From assembly GCA_023846275.1 (NCBI GenBank), contig CM043868.1:15781755-15845754 (forward strand): a stretch of 64,000 bases of DNA. Reading direction: 5' to 3'. Both the position numbers and the translations under genes were made by a program. Source of the stretch: Vanilla planifolia (Eukaryota; Streptophyta; Magnoliopsida; Asparagales; Orchidaceae). Positions 41,101 to 50,589 of this stretch are shown one piece after another (position 1 is the first letter of the stretch; each line of letters begins with the position of its first letter). The notes under the pieces were generated by a model, which was not told where the DNA came from, did not search any database, and saw nothing but the letters and a program-made list of their open reading frames with translations.

Positions 41101-44100
41101 GACTTCAGATCAGAACAAACACAACAAGCTGCTTACACGACCCAACACATTCAAGCACATGAGCAAATGTAATCAAATATAAATAAACTCAATAGGAATT
41201 TTTTAGTGCATAGTTTAGACTAGTCACAAAGTACACACTTAAAAGGTGAATTTATAAATTAAGAAATAGCATTATCAGATTATAAATCAGAATAAATTAA
41301 AAGGAATTGAAAACTTTGTTGAACTTTCTGTGGATAAATTGCATATGCGTCCATCATGCTCATGACCAGTTGTGCTTAGGGATCCCCAATTCTTACTATA
41401 GTTGCAACTATGTAGATGGGCCCATGGAAAATTTTGAGCTATGCTAATACAATGAGCTCTTGTGCTCTGCATCTAATTCAATGTGAAGATTTTTTCTTTC
41501 AAATTCCCTTGCATAAATCTTTTGGCTGCTTAAATATTTCCTTAGGATGTAACTTTAGCTCTCAAACAGGTTGTGCAAGGGTCTTGCAAAATAGCATGAA
41601 GATCGCAAGACACCATTTTAATGACAAGTTGACAGCTTCCATTATTCCACAGACCTACTTGTAACAAATAAAAATTTGAAAAGCCCATCTATTAGAATTG
41701 AAAATAAATGGAATTGCATGCAAGTGCATATAAAAATATAGAATTTGCACACATTATACTGATTAGATTTACTAAAATCATATATATGTTTATTCCAAGT
41801 TTAAAAGAGAAGCACCTCATAAAGGCCTCCTTTAACTGGAACACCAACTCTATCTTCTTCAACAAAATACAGTCCATGGTCATCCCAAGTTTCAGAACAA
41901 CTGCAAGAACCTTTTGGACCTTCATTGCATTCTGCATACTCCTTCCACCAGTATGCAAGCAGCTCCTCCTCCCTCTACCATACAATCAGAAAATTATGAA
42001 AATAGTGTCAGAAATTGCCATAATTTTCTTTACTAAACTTCTATGTGAGCATATCCATAGATGGCATCAAAATTAAATTAGGAAAAAGATAAGATCCACA
42101 CAAGAATTCAGAAAAATATAAAATAGTGGGTCAAACGAGTTTATACAAAACATGTCCTGATCCTTAAAATTATATCATATTTCATAAAAATTATGCATCC
42201 AAGGGCCTGTTTGGTTTAATGCTATCTACGTGTTATATAATATTAGTTGAAGAAAATTATGATGTTATTTGAAGAAAATGAATGTTTGATTTAATGACAT
42301 GTTTACATGGCACTACAGAAATTAACAAAATTGTCACTTCAAATGATATATAAATGTTACCTATGAAACACAAACAAGACATAAGGCATGACAAGGTTCA
42401 AAGACACTGTAATTTGCCAAAAAAAAGAAGACACCAAAAAACTGTTCATTTCAGCAAAAGATGCGAAGGCCATATTCTATTTTGTTTTCCCATTGAGACA
42501 GCAACATACACACGTTATACATCACAAATCAAAAAAGCAGGGGAACATATATGGACCAATTACACTAAATTCCACTAAAATCTAATTATATAATAAACAT
42601 AAATAAATATATAATACGATAAATATAAATAAATATAATAAAATATAACAAATATAACAAATCAAATTTATTAAGAATCCTATAAACTCTTCGTAAGCCA
42701 AAATTCTTTGCATACACAAAAAGTGATATAAATTATATGTATAATAAAGTGATTAATAATTAATAAAATACAATAAACGTAAAAAATGAAGGCATGCCTT
42801 GGCATAGCCATCCTTAACATACAATAAACACAGCTACATATTTAGCATCATGGGTTTACTCTTCTTTACATGATTACATCATTAGTGAGACTTTCAACAG
42901 GACAATGACAAAACAACAAAATAACAACAAAAATACAAACAACAAAGCATCCATACAAGCTCCAGTTAACGCTAATACCTTAAGTTTATCATGCAAGAAA
43001 AAGTTTAACAAACATTAATGCGTCAATTTAACTGGTTAAGGCAATCCATATTGGTATTTTTACCATTATCATCATTCTTGTCATCTTACTATCTCTCATC
43101 AATCGGCATTATATTAAGCTTAGGCTCATATAGGAAAAATTTAACTACTTCAAACATGAACATATCTTCCATAAGTAAAGTACCAAGAGCAATGGTTTCA
43201 TGTTAGCTCTTTGTACATACTAGGTGTAAGTTGTGTACATCTAAGCAAGTCTTGATCACAATATCGTTCAAGAAATGTGCTACACATTGCAAAGAAGGAA
43301 ATCTATAAAATTCTGAGTATGAAATGTTGGAAATGCATATACTGTCATATGTTTCCCCTCAGCATATAATTCCAAAGCTGGCAGATTTCCAAGTGATGCG
43401 TTTAGAATGCATAGCTTGTCTCTTTCAGAATTTTTGTTGAAATATAAATTTCACCAAAATCAAGGCAACCTTTATAATTCCCTATCAACCTATCAAAACT
43501 CATCCCACTTACCTTCAAAGTGCATAGAAAATAAGCCATTCTACTTCAGACATCTACAGGTTACCTACAATGTGTCAAAACAAATATGCACTCCTGCAAA
43601 ACAGACACCCACTTTATAGTAATATGGTTCAATTTAGCTCAAGGATTTGTGTCTAAGCAATTGATAATGTAATAAAATGAATTCCATAGATTATAATGGC
43701 TCCAATATCTTAAAGTCAGAATCAAGGCATACAATTGTCTCACGCAATTAGAATATCCCAGTTTAGTCTCACTTAGTTTCTCATTATAAAAAAAAAAGCT
43801 ATTGGGTAGCCCCTTAACTATCCCAAGCATTGCATGTAACTTCAAAAACATTATATAAGTGAAAAAATTCTAAAATAGATGTATGTCACTTTAGAATTGA
43901 ATAAATCAAACACCTTACTTCCTAACTTTGTTCAGTTAAACATTCCCTTTTTTTTATAAATAGACTGTTATGGGATCCATAATATTATTAAATCACTTAA
44001 TCTCCAACTGAAGCTAACCAACCCATGGACACTTTTGATTCCACTCATGATATGTTGGATACCATGAATTTGAAAGGTCATATTTAATTTTAATTATAAC

Positions 44101-47100
44101 AAATTTTTAAAATACATTATTTTGGTAATAAAATGTGTCTTTTCAAGTCAATAACTAAACAGGATGAGAAAATGATCATTATCTCATGCAGTCAAATTGT
44201 AATTGAGTAAAGCAATGGAAGATAAAAAAACAACACAAAAACATGAAGAATCAACGAAGCACTCTAAGAAAAACATGAACTCTCACATGCCAAAGTCGAA
44301 CAATCGCCTTGGGAACTAAGGATTAGGTTAGCATTTACCTATAATTTGATCAAGAGTCTACATATGCACTCATACAAATGCATACCAAAAATATTTTCAT
44401 TTAGACTTTACCTAAGCTGAATTTATTAGCCTATATCACAACTAAATAAAATGGAACTTATGACTAAGGTCAACAAAAATAATAAGATATAGCTCTATGA
44501 TGTGTTCTTAGTGTCCAAAATACTAATCATGAAGCAATTGCATGAAAATCGTGCTTTGGTTCAAATATGAGCTTATTTAGATAACTATCTAGATCATTTG
44601 AACTCTAAGATGATCAAACAATGCAATCAAACAAATCGACCAAAAGATCTCTATTGGAGGTGTTTCAAATCATCCAAACAACTATCCAACAAGTGTTAGA
44701 CTATCCAGCTAGTTAAATTATATTAATCAATTTAAGAAGTCTCAAATCAAAACTTTTGCTGAAAGATCATCAAACCATCTGATCAGTAATCTAATGATTG
44801 GTTTAACAAAAATATTAATCATGAAGCAATTGCATGAGAATCATGCTTTGGTTCAAATATGAGCTAATTTAGATAACGATCTTAATCATTTGAACTCTAA
44901 GATGATCAAGTAATGCAATCAAGAAAATCGACCAAAAGATCTCTATTAGAAGTGTATCAGATCATCCAACCAACCATCCAACAAGTGTTAGACCATCTAG
45001 CCAGGTAAGTTATATTAATCAATTTATGAAGTCTTCAATCAAAACTTTTGTTAAAAGATCATCAAACCATCTTATCAGTAACCTAATGATTGGTTCAACA
45101 ATAATGGGATCATCATTGGCATAATCTAATAAAAAGTAAAAAATTGAAAAAAAAAATTTGATTTCAGTCAAAAGTCTATCAAACCATTTAATAGATAATC
45201 CAATAATCTTCAATTAAAATATCAGTTTTGCCATAATGCTATCCAATTGTCCATTAGATAGTTTGATCATCATCAAATAGCTCGTCAACTAGTCCGATAG
45301 ACGGCCTATTAAAACTAGAAGATCGATTTTGAACTAATTAGACGTTCTGATAGGTCAATTGAACCAAATAATGTGTATAAAATTAGCACATAATAGGTAG
45401 TTTAAAAAACATACCCTTGACTCAAATGGGCAATTGGATTGTTAAGGGAGTCTAAGATGGCTACCTTAAGTTTAAGAGACCCTTACAACTTCAAGCTCTT
45501 TATAAATAAACCAGTGCTTCTTAAAAGAATTTAGTTCACTTACAAAATTCAAGTTCTAGAAAAGTTGTGTTTCAGTTCAACTAAAGCTAATCCCTAAAGG
45601 CTATCTATGCAATCCTTTATGAAGCTTTCAAATGCATATGTGAACATTTCTTTTCATTTCTCTACATTCACCGTTACACTTTGCCCTTGATTTCCCTCTC
45701 TACTAATATCTAACTTGATATCTAGGTTTATTTCGAATATTTCTTAATAGAGGTTGAGTTAATATTTTCTAGCTTTGAAATTACATCTTTGTGAGAAAAC
45801 CCCTTGGCTCAGCTTGTAGGCAAGCAGGCCTTACTCCACAACTTTGTGTTGGAGAGAGAAAGCCGCACTTCAAGCTTGGTGTGGAGTGGAACCTTGCTTT
45901 AAGGCTAGGTGATGGAGAGAGGGGCCCATAATAGGCTTTGTGTGAAAAGAGGAGCCTACTCCTTGCTTGGTGTAAAGGGAAGGTGCCCAATTGTAGGCCT
46001 TGTGGAGAGCATAAAAGGCAATGTGTTGCCCAAGAAAAATAGGTTGTGAAGGCTTCTCCATCTAATGAAGAGATTAAAATAGTGCTAAGGTTAAGCATAG
46101 AAGCTTGGAAGTAGATGTAAGCTCAAGAATAATGAGTCAAACCACCTAAAATTTATTATCTTTATTTCCCAACATTTTTATTTTCTTATTTGCTTTAAAA
46201 CTCTAAAATCAAAATAAGCAAACAATAAGATAAATATCATACAAAATTTTAAAAAAAATCTAAGCAGCCTAATTCACCCCTTTACTACCCTTAGGTATAC
46301 CTACGAATCCTATCAACTGATATCACAACTAACCCATGAAACCTTACATGATAACTCGCTTTTTCAAGATCCACCAACATTCCACCAGAAAGAGCAACAT
46401 TATCTACGAATACCTCCAAAAGTCTTACAAATGTACACTTCAAATTTATTAATACCATGAAAGTCAACTAAAGATGTCCCAATGGTCATCAACAATCAAA
46501 ATATCATTAGATTACAATCTAACCAATTTGACTACAAAGGCTCAAAGTATATGAATCATTAATGCAAAAATACTGGGAAAATTCAACAAACCAAATAATA
46601 TCATAGAACATTAATACAATTTACCATTAGTCTTAAAAGCATATTTTCATTTCTCCTCACAAGTCCCAATCTAGTGACATTTTCTCTTTAGATTCATTTT
46701 AAAAAATATCATAGATTCAATCATCATATCTAGCATGTCATCAAGCCTAAGAATCACAAATATGTACTTCAACTTGTTGATTGCACAATTTTCTACCCAT
46801 ATTCATAAGTGCAATCATTTTAAGAAATCAAAAGTGCCAAAACATGACATAACATTCAAGTTCTCCTAACAAATCCTTTGTTCAATAATCCATTCTTTTT
46901 TCTCTTTAATTTAACATGTTAAGTTGAATTCATCTTATAATGGGTAAGTTAGAAAGAGAGGATCTTAGCTCTAAGTCAATTACATGTTTAATGCTTCTTA
47001 GAGGTAGAAACTTAGCAAGTAAATTCTCAAAATGAGAAGCGCCAACTCTTTTAATAATTCTCACTTTTTCAACAATAGAATTTGTGCAAGATAGCCACTA

Positions 47101-49759
47101 TTCATACAAAGCTTCAAGTATTCAAAACAAGGGAAAGGAAAATGCAATTAATGATACGACAGATTTTAATATTAACCTAATTTCATAGATCTATAAATGC
47201 ATTCATCCTAGAGAATACATCACAATCATTAAAAATGAAATGTACCTATCCTTTTATTTCTATAGGTCACTTAGAACTCAAATGACCAAAAAACCATCAA
47301 AATGTATAGTATTATGCCAAATCTCAAATAGATAAAAGACAAGGATACTCAAAAAAATGATTATAGTGCAAACCATTAATAGCACAACAAATTTCACATT
47401 CAATTTATACCAAGAAGAAAGGTTGCTTAATTGCACAAACAATTTAAATTTAGACAAAATTAACCATTAATCATCACAACATGCAAAAGCCATTGCTAAA
47501 TAGAAAGAGACCATGATTGTCTCAACAAGGACTCTAACTCCTCTTTATGTTCCAATTATGGGGCAATAATGAGCTAAATGCTTGGGCCAATCTTTAATGA
47601 GCTTCTAAGGGGATGGTCCAATTGCCCAAGACTATGCATTTGAAAATATTACAATATTTACATTGGTAGAAATCATCATCATCTTTTGGGAAATTTTATG
47701 AATATTTTAATAACTTGAGAATTTCAACCACACTTGAAGCACGAGAAAAATCCACCTTCGAAATTAGAAAAGTTTGAACTTAAATTTGACATAAATGATC
47801 ATAAGAAATTATTCAAGCAACAATTCAAGGATGAATATATCTATAGTTCCTAGTAAACCCATAACCCAAGAAATCTCTAATAAAATGCAAGACTAACAAG
47901 TAGCCATAATGGACTAGAACAACAAAGCCCAATAGTCATAGAGTTCTCATTTGGATCACCCTATACGTTATGACATTCCCAGACATTGTGTGCACATTAT
48001 GGTAGTCATCTAAGGTTTATGCGATTCTACATGATTGTTTTGACCACCTTATGCTTCTCTTAAATTATCCCCAACAAAGAAAACTTGTTTCATTAAAAAA
48101 AAAACAAACTTATGCATAATTGAAAACAAATAAGGGTGATCAAATTATGACTTGTAAAAAAAATACTTGTAACAAAAAGACTTTATGGTACAAGTAGTTA
48201 AACCTGTAAGAAAGAAGCCTCCAAAGCTAGAGAATCTCTCACGCTGAATCTAAAATAATCACTTTTTCCAACAACCTCTGTTTGAGGAACTGAAGCTGCA
48301 AGCTCTGTAAAATGAACAAGACATTTTAATAAAATATTCATAATAAAATTGCAAATATACATACATATATATATAAACATTTAGTAAAAGTTATCATTTT
48401 AATGTCAATAATCAAGTATTAAAATAAGATTGTATCATTTCCAACAAATTTAAAGTGTATTCATTCTTTTTCTCTATCATTTTCTAACAAAATATAAGAA
48501 AAAAATAATCCATTATTCATTCACCTTTTAAATCATCTAAAATCGTTATGACAATTTACAAAAGAATTTCAAACATGTTTTCCTAACTCATGAGAGCAAA
48601 TTGATCTCTATATTTCAAATCATTAGAAGACTAAAATGATATCCTCTCAAGGAAGAAAGAGGTAGACCAAGGAGAGCTCAACATGCTAAGAATACATGTG
48701 TTCTTGGCAATCAAAGAAAATGCATGTCAATTGAAGGATATTAAGACTTCTTTAGAGCCTACAAAGTTCTTGAGAGATAAAGTTTCGAGCTTTGCTGCTT
48801 TCTTGCTCTTGTACTGATGAAAATTTAATATTATAGAACATTATATATTTTACAAACCAAACTAAAGAGAAAACATATCCACAATGATGCACAACAGACT
48901 GCATCAAGTAGATATTAAACAGATTTAGTATATCTTATTTAAAACTTTTTTAATTTATCACATTTTTATTCATTATGGGATAATTAGTCATACGTAAAAC
49001 TCTCATGATATTTTTATTTTTCGCTGTATGTTTTCTTATTTTTGCATTTTTTTTATTAGGAATGGTATTTTTGGCTTAGATCTTACTTTTTGTTTCTATA
49101 AATAACTTTTAACAAAATGAAAACAAGAAGTTGATTTTGATGAAAAAAATAAAGCTTAAAAAAGCACAATCCCATACCAAGAAGAATGCAACATTGCCTA
49201 GAAGAGCATAGCTTACCTCTACTACCTATCATTCCCATTCTAATTTCATCGTAGGAGTTTTTCTTCTGCCCTCATTTTACATCATTTTTTTTTATAAAAT
49301 CTCCCATCATTTTAGTATCAAAGCATTGATCAACCTTACACCATCACACAATTCACTAAAGAAAAATGGAAGGTGATAGATGACATCATAGAAGCATTTC
49401 CACCACATCACTATCAAAGAAATAAGTCGAAGCTTTTGTCAAAGAAAAACTGTGGGCTTCGATCTAAAGAAACGGGATATAAAAAAAAGAAAGACTAGTT
49501 CTTAACAGTCAAACAACTGAAGTGCAGTCTAAAAGCTAAAAATCTAGGCAGAAGAAATGCCTAAATCTTCAATTTTCTAGTATTATATCTATGATTTAGG
49601 GACATTGAAAGTTTGTTGAATGAATAGATTGTTGAACTTGGGCTTCAAATGCTGCAAAGAATCCATTTCGAAAAAAATATTATGTCAATTGGCAATCTCC
49701 ACAATATGGATATATCAACAAGAATGAAGTTCAAGATGCTTGAGCTACCTTTTCTTCTA

Positions 49760-49795
<36 letters not shown>

Positions 49796-50579
49796 CACTT
49801 TCTAGATATTAGAGATAGAAATTTGGCTAACAATGTAAACAAAGTCTTTATATTCCTTATTGTCTATGTCTGTTTGCCATTTTGTTTTAGCAATTACAAA
49901 ACAAGACAATCTGAATCACAGCATCGTACAATAAATTGAAATTTATCACCAAAATCCTGGTTGATAACAGCTTTTATCAACTTTAATCGCTTGATATAAC
50001 ACGTATGATGGAATTTAATTCTTGTAATGCTTCAGTTACTAGATATTTGCACATAAAGAGAATTCTGGCACTAAATGGCCCATAAAGCTGAGCCAACATA
50101 ACTATTGCAATTATTGTTTATTATTAGCATCCTTATAACCAGCATCTGCTGATAACAACCCTACTAGCATTATAAAATGTAAATTTGGAGACACCATACA
50201 AAGACACCAAGGTGGCACCTGCTACAAGACAGTATCAGACACTACTGATAAGTCTAGGTGAAAGGATTAAATGCATTATGCATACATCAACCATGACACT
50301 AACTTGCTAGTTTACATTTAAAATACCTTTCTCCGCAAGAGGTACTTTGCAGAAATACCAGCGGACATCTTCACCATCAGAAGGGCTTCTTGACTGTGCA
50401 AGATACTTTTGACGACCCTTGCATTGCTCAATCAAATCCTCCAGCTTGGCAATGTTTGAAGGTGTGTTCTGTAACAAGTCAGGTGAAGCCCCCTCTTCCT
50501 GGTCAGGAACAGCTGCCATGGTTGAGGTTATTTTTTCACTACCCTTCTTTCCAATACACTTACTACCAGAACTTTCCAT
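18973..50579 (-). CDS. SGR2: SGR2-like DDHD-domain phospholipase A1, 21 coding exons
   Basis: Coding exons (high to low): 50327-50579, 48204-48304, 41816-41974, 40455-40610, 37636-37707, 37425-37568, 36398-36448, 29445-29615, 29032-29181, 27878-27943, 27191-27781, 26891-26993, 26643-26755, 26352-26424, 22389-22491, 22066-22159, 21905-21967, 20081-20123, 19880-19980, 19277-19323, 18973-19189. They sum to 2,871 nt: 956 aa plus stop, close to the roughly 930 aa of Arabidopsis SGR2. Every junction keeps frame. Key parts are an N-terminal VRWYFCKVPL segment (possibly WWE-like), a VHGIG motif (residues about 322-326), the lipase box GHSLG (446-450, nucleophile Ser448), a variable linker (about 455-670) and a C-terminal DDHD domain. 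The family is phosphatidic-acid-preferring PLA1-like; SGR2 acts at the vacuolar membrane in endodermal gravity sensing. Function here is inferred by homology. All introns are GT-AG except one GC-AG (29616-36397). Confidence 0.95.
21905..22491 (-). CDS. SGR2: SGR2 coding exons 15-17, middle of DDHD domain
   Basis: Exon 15 (22389-22491) encodes GQDYWQDENISEEMPACRQM then FNIFHPFDPVAYR. Exon 16 (22066-22159) encodes VEPLICKDYINKRPVIIPYH and RGGRRLHIGFR, with acceptor tttcatacag and donor TTCGA|gtgaga. Exon 17 (21905-21967) encodes EFTEDVAARTQAVINDFNSLK. FHPFDPVAYR is diagnostic. Phases are 2, 0, 0. Confidence 0.95.
22492..26351 (-). other. SGR2 intron 14
   Basis: 3,860 bp between CATAG|gtaaga and tttatag|GAAGG. 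Apart from the 42 bp tandem duplication and a pair of interleaved inverted repeats near 24604-24712, nothing recognisable was found. Confidence 0.85.
22927..23009. repeat. 42 bp tandem duplication in SGR2 intron 14
   Basis: Two adjacent, essentially identical copies beginning gcacaaatttaatatcagca and ending aaataaggtcaaa, offset 42 bp. The lack of divergence suggests a recent slippage or unequal-exchange event, unlike the older repeats nearby. Confidence 0.95.
26352..26993 (-). CDS. SGR2: SGR2 coding exons 12-14, start of DDHD domain
   Basis: Exon 12 (26891-26993) encodes VKLLQRRIVALEQ, a heptad-like continuation of the linker helix. Exon 13 (26643-26755) encodes KRYTPYIRYTKLDFK. Exon 14 (26352-26424) encodes VDTFFAVGSPLGVFLALRNI. 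The FAVGSPLG loop and its preceding Asp are hallmarks of the DDHD domain. Introns of 135 and 218 bp are GT-AG; phases are 1, 0, 1. Confidence 0.95.
27191..27781 (-). CDS. SGR2: SGR2 coding exon 11, lipase box and variable linker
   Basis: The largest exon, 197 codons. It opens with VSLYGHSLGSVLSYDILCHQ, holding the GxSxG nucleophile elbow (Ser448), and then runs into a long low-conservation linker rich in Ser, Asn, Asp, Glu and Cys (SASSEQEPQ, DSDINLNPD, YPDCSRTGDG) that ends in a Lys/Glu-rich helix EKDKLISFLKEEV, possibly a short coiled coil continuing into exon 12. Acceptor gtttggcag; donor TTGACT|gtagta. Plus-strand frames here are shadows. Confidence 0.95.
27878..27943 (-). CDS. SGR2: SGR2 coding exon 10 (22 codons)
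   Basis: Acceptor tgtgcag|GTATCT, donor GGAAAG|gtttac. Encodes VSVQLNKLYAKFLKRNPHYN then GK, leading into the lipase box exon. Intron 10 after it is 96 bp. Confidence 0.95.
29032..29181 (-). CDS. SGR2: SGR2 coding exon 9
   Basis: Acceptor ttttccag|TGGAG, donor GATTCT|gtacgt; 50 codons. Encodes WRKGLKLSGESAVEKITLDG ... SATAHDVLYYMSPIYCQ ... IIDS, among the most conserved stretches of the DDHD phospholipase family. The donor lacks the usual AG before GT. Confidence 0.95.
29445..29615 (-). CDS. SGR2: SGR2 coding exon 8, VHGIG segment
   Basis: Acceptor tcttatcag|GTTCC, donor TGCCAG|gtagca; 57 codons. Encodes VPVGHLVFMVHGIGQ, NLVDDVGDFR, AERHLTPYQRSTQRVLFIPCQ. The buried strand followed by HGIG is typical of alpha/beta-hydrolases and probably contributes to the oxyanion region. 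Confidence 0.95.
32450..33400 (+). mobile_element. LINE fragment, reverse transcriptase zinc-binding region
   Basis: Plus-strand translation, with a few stops and shifts, gives the ordered features of the plant LINE zf-RVT region. A DPWINGK word lies at about 32714-32737, then a W-rich stretch, then LWKPGLKGNFTIKSAQEMF at about 32912-32970, a VWV...IPKYQIALWLALF segment at about 33008-33063, and a HLFNECHFC-like end near 33200. In intact LINEs this domain follows the reverse transcriptase. It is antisense to SGR2 and clearly inactive. Confidence 0.75.
33440..34235 (+). mobile_element. Ty3-gypsy gag/protease fragment, decayed
   Basis: At 33754-33863 the frame reads CQYHSDYKPLTYEWRAL, a TGA stop at 33808, then QTKQLLDQGYQQEFVK. 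This matches the gag segment of Tat/Ogre-type Ty3-gypsy elements (Y-C-x-F/Y-H-x-D-H ... L-K ... I-x-x-L-I-x-x-G-x-L-x-x-F/Y-V). Downstream, about 33980-34200, keeps an INP/INTI-like and ITITSRENNLSP block in the position of the region before the protease. Clade assignment is tentative. Confidence 0.65.
35056..35076 (+). repeat. Poly-G run of 21 bases
   Basis: An unbroken run of 21 G on the plus strand (C on the SGR2 transcript strand) in intron 7. Such long G runs are rare in AT-rich plant DNA. Confidence 0.95.
36398..36448 (-). CDS. SGR2: SGR2 coding exon 7 (17 codons)
   Basis: Acceptor ttgtgcag|GATGAG. Encodes DELRQQREEEMDDYCSQ, the conserved acidic helix before the VHGIG strand. The exon must end at TGTTCTCAG (36398) to join the next exon in frame, and the following bases are gcatgt, so the donor is GC. 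Skipping this micro-exon would keep frame. Confidence 0.92.
37425..37707 (-). CDS. SGR2: SGR2 coding exons 5 and 6 with a 67 bp intron
   Basis: Exon 5 is 37636-37707 (24 codons, VWHRRTFQPSGLFAARVDLQ then GKTQ). Exon 6 is 37425-37568 (48 codons, GMHALFTGEDSTWEAWLVFD ... KLRRGFQPSGSVKPTQ). The intron between them (37569-37635) is only 67 bp with donor CACAA|gtaacg, whose last exon base is A rather than G; the acceptor is ttctcag|GGAATG. The join fits family spacing exactly (LQG-xxx-GxHALFTGED). Confidence 0.9.
37708..40454 (-). other. SGR2 intron 4
   Basis: 2,747 bp between TGTCAG|gtacta and atttag|GTGTGG. It hosts the Ty3-gypsy fragment at 37870-38560. Flanking this, segments near 38675-38775 and 40140-40245 look loosely alike, and a short word (attacata-tataggcataca) occurs at about 40084 and 40257. 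Nothing else was recognised. Confidence 0.8.
37870..38560 (+). mobile_element. Ty3-gypsy reverse transcriptase/RNase H fragment in intron 4
   Basis: Plus-strand frames 37939-38181 and 38257-38472 read NEWLVIRFDL then PSTFTGLM, an NNIMVYSKSLEDH word in place of FDDILIYSxxxEEH, LRKAFNVLRGEKLNI, and then HARHFHGLTIFYRRFIKQF and FKWTK, the start of the RNase H region. A weak VVIDTSSIGIGA match to the VxTDASxxGxGA motif follows at about 38470-38510. The catalytic YVDD-type Asp pair is altered, so it is inactive. It is antisense to SGR2. Confidence 0.85.
40455..40610 (-). CDS. SGR2: SGR2 coding exon 4
   Basis: Acceptor catccag|GTGG, donor TGTCAG|gtacta; 52 codons. Encodes VDLTRRHCFPVYWNGENRRV, LRGHWFARKGGTDWLPV and a following EQLELAYR helix, all conserved in the family. 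Confidence 0.95.
41816..41974 (-). CDS. SGR2: SGR2 coding exon 3
   Basis: Acceptor tatggtag|AGGG, donor TATGAG|gtgctt; 159 nt, 53 codons. Encodes REEELLAYWWKEYAEC, a short divergent Ser/Cys stretch, and EEDRVGVPVKGGLYE, diagnostic of SGR2-type proteins. It was not obvious from open frames because plus-strand frames overlap it. Confidence 0.95.
44450..46314 (+). mobile_element. Ty1-copia (SIRE/Maximus-like) LTR with primer-binding site
   Basis: The 3' end reads aattcacccctttactaccc, then ttaggtatacc and tcctatca, followed by actgatatcacaac (46315-46328), which resembles the tRNA-Met primer-binding site ACTGGTATCAGAGC after plant SIRE/Maximus LTRs. A TATA box (tataaata, 45501) lies about 800 bp upstream, and the LTR's first half carries a 292 bp tandem duplication. 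The 5' boundary is uncertain. No copia coding region follows, so this is a truncated remnant. Plus strand, antisense to SGR2. Confidence 0.7.
44519..45102. repeat. 292 bp tandem duplication inside the LTR
   Basis: Two adjacent copies (44519-44810, 44811-45102) align throughout: aat-ctaatcatgaagcaatt, ttggttcaaatatgagct, gaccaaaagatctctatt, ccaacaagtgttagac, aaaacttttg, agatcatcaaaccatct, ctaatgattggtt. They differ by scattered substitutions. Shorter related words (agtctatcaaaccattt, gataatccaataatc) continue to about 45220, so a third, more decayed unit is possible. Confidence 0.92.
46400..47050 (-). mobile_element. Ty3-gypsy reverse transcriptase fragment in intron 2
   Basis: The minus strand, with several shifts and stops, gives in order LPLRSIKHVIDLE and SSLSNLP (about 47020-46940, matching LPPxRxxxHxIDLxPGxxLPNxP), INK at about 46780, RLDDMLDMM (about 46740), a KYAFKTNGKLY segment, LFGLLNFPSIFALMIHIL (about 46590-46540) and NDILIVDDHWDIFS (about 46510-46470). 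This is the chromovirus-type order. It abuts the copia LTR and lies on the same strand as SGR2. Confidence 0.75.
48204..48304 (-). CDS. SGR2: SGR2 coding exon 2
   Basis: Acceptor ttttacag|AGCTTG, donor TTACAG|gtttaa; 101 nt, ends in phase 0. Encodes ELAASVPQTEVVGKSDYFRF and the following RDSLALEASFLQ, matching the family's conserved segment after the N-terminal block. Confidence 0.95.
49763..49792. repeat. (TA)n microsatellite in SGR2 intron 1
   Basis: A TA run of about 30 bp in intron 1 (48305-50326), which otherwise shows no recognisable feature. Confidence 0.9.
50327..50579 (-). CDS. SGR2: SGR2 coding exon 1 (N-terminus)
   Basis: Starts at ATG 50579, ten bases after an acceptor (ttgcag ending at 50590), so the 5' leader is split by an intron. 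Encodes residues 1-84 plus one base: a Ser/Lys-rich start, then the family-conserved NTPSNIAKLEDLIEQC, GRQKYLAQ and SPSDGEDVRWYFCKVPLAE. The donor is GAAAG|gtattt. A longer open frame upstream, starting at 50669, includes intron sequence and is not used. Confidence 0.93.
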
Positions 50580-50589
50580 CAAAATAATC

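Larger units (their letters stand above)
41975..48203 (-). other. SGR2 intron 2, 6.2 kb with TE remnants
   Basis: Bounded by TTACAG|gtttaa and ggtag|AGGGAG. From about 44.4 to 47.1 kb it carries a Ty1-copia LTR and a Ty3-gypsy reverse transcriptase fragment. The text ggcctgtttggttta at about 42203 resembles the terminus of some plant DNA-transposon MITEs, but no matching inverted end was found. 42580-44400 and 47100-48200 show no assignable feature. Confidence 0.8.

Noticed and set aside
41708-42076. Plus-strand open frame of 122 aa
   Set aside because: Antisense shadow over SGR2 exon 3 and flanking intron.
42196-42320. MITE-like start ggcctgtttggttta
   Set aside because: No inverted partner terminus or target duplication found nearby, so not called as an element.
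45781-46098. Minus-strand open frame of 105 aa
   Set aside because: Lies inside the plus-strand copia LTR and has no protein motif.
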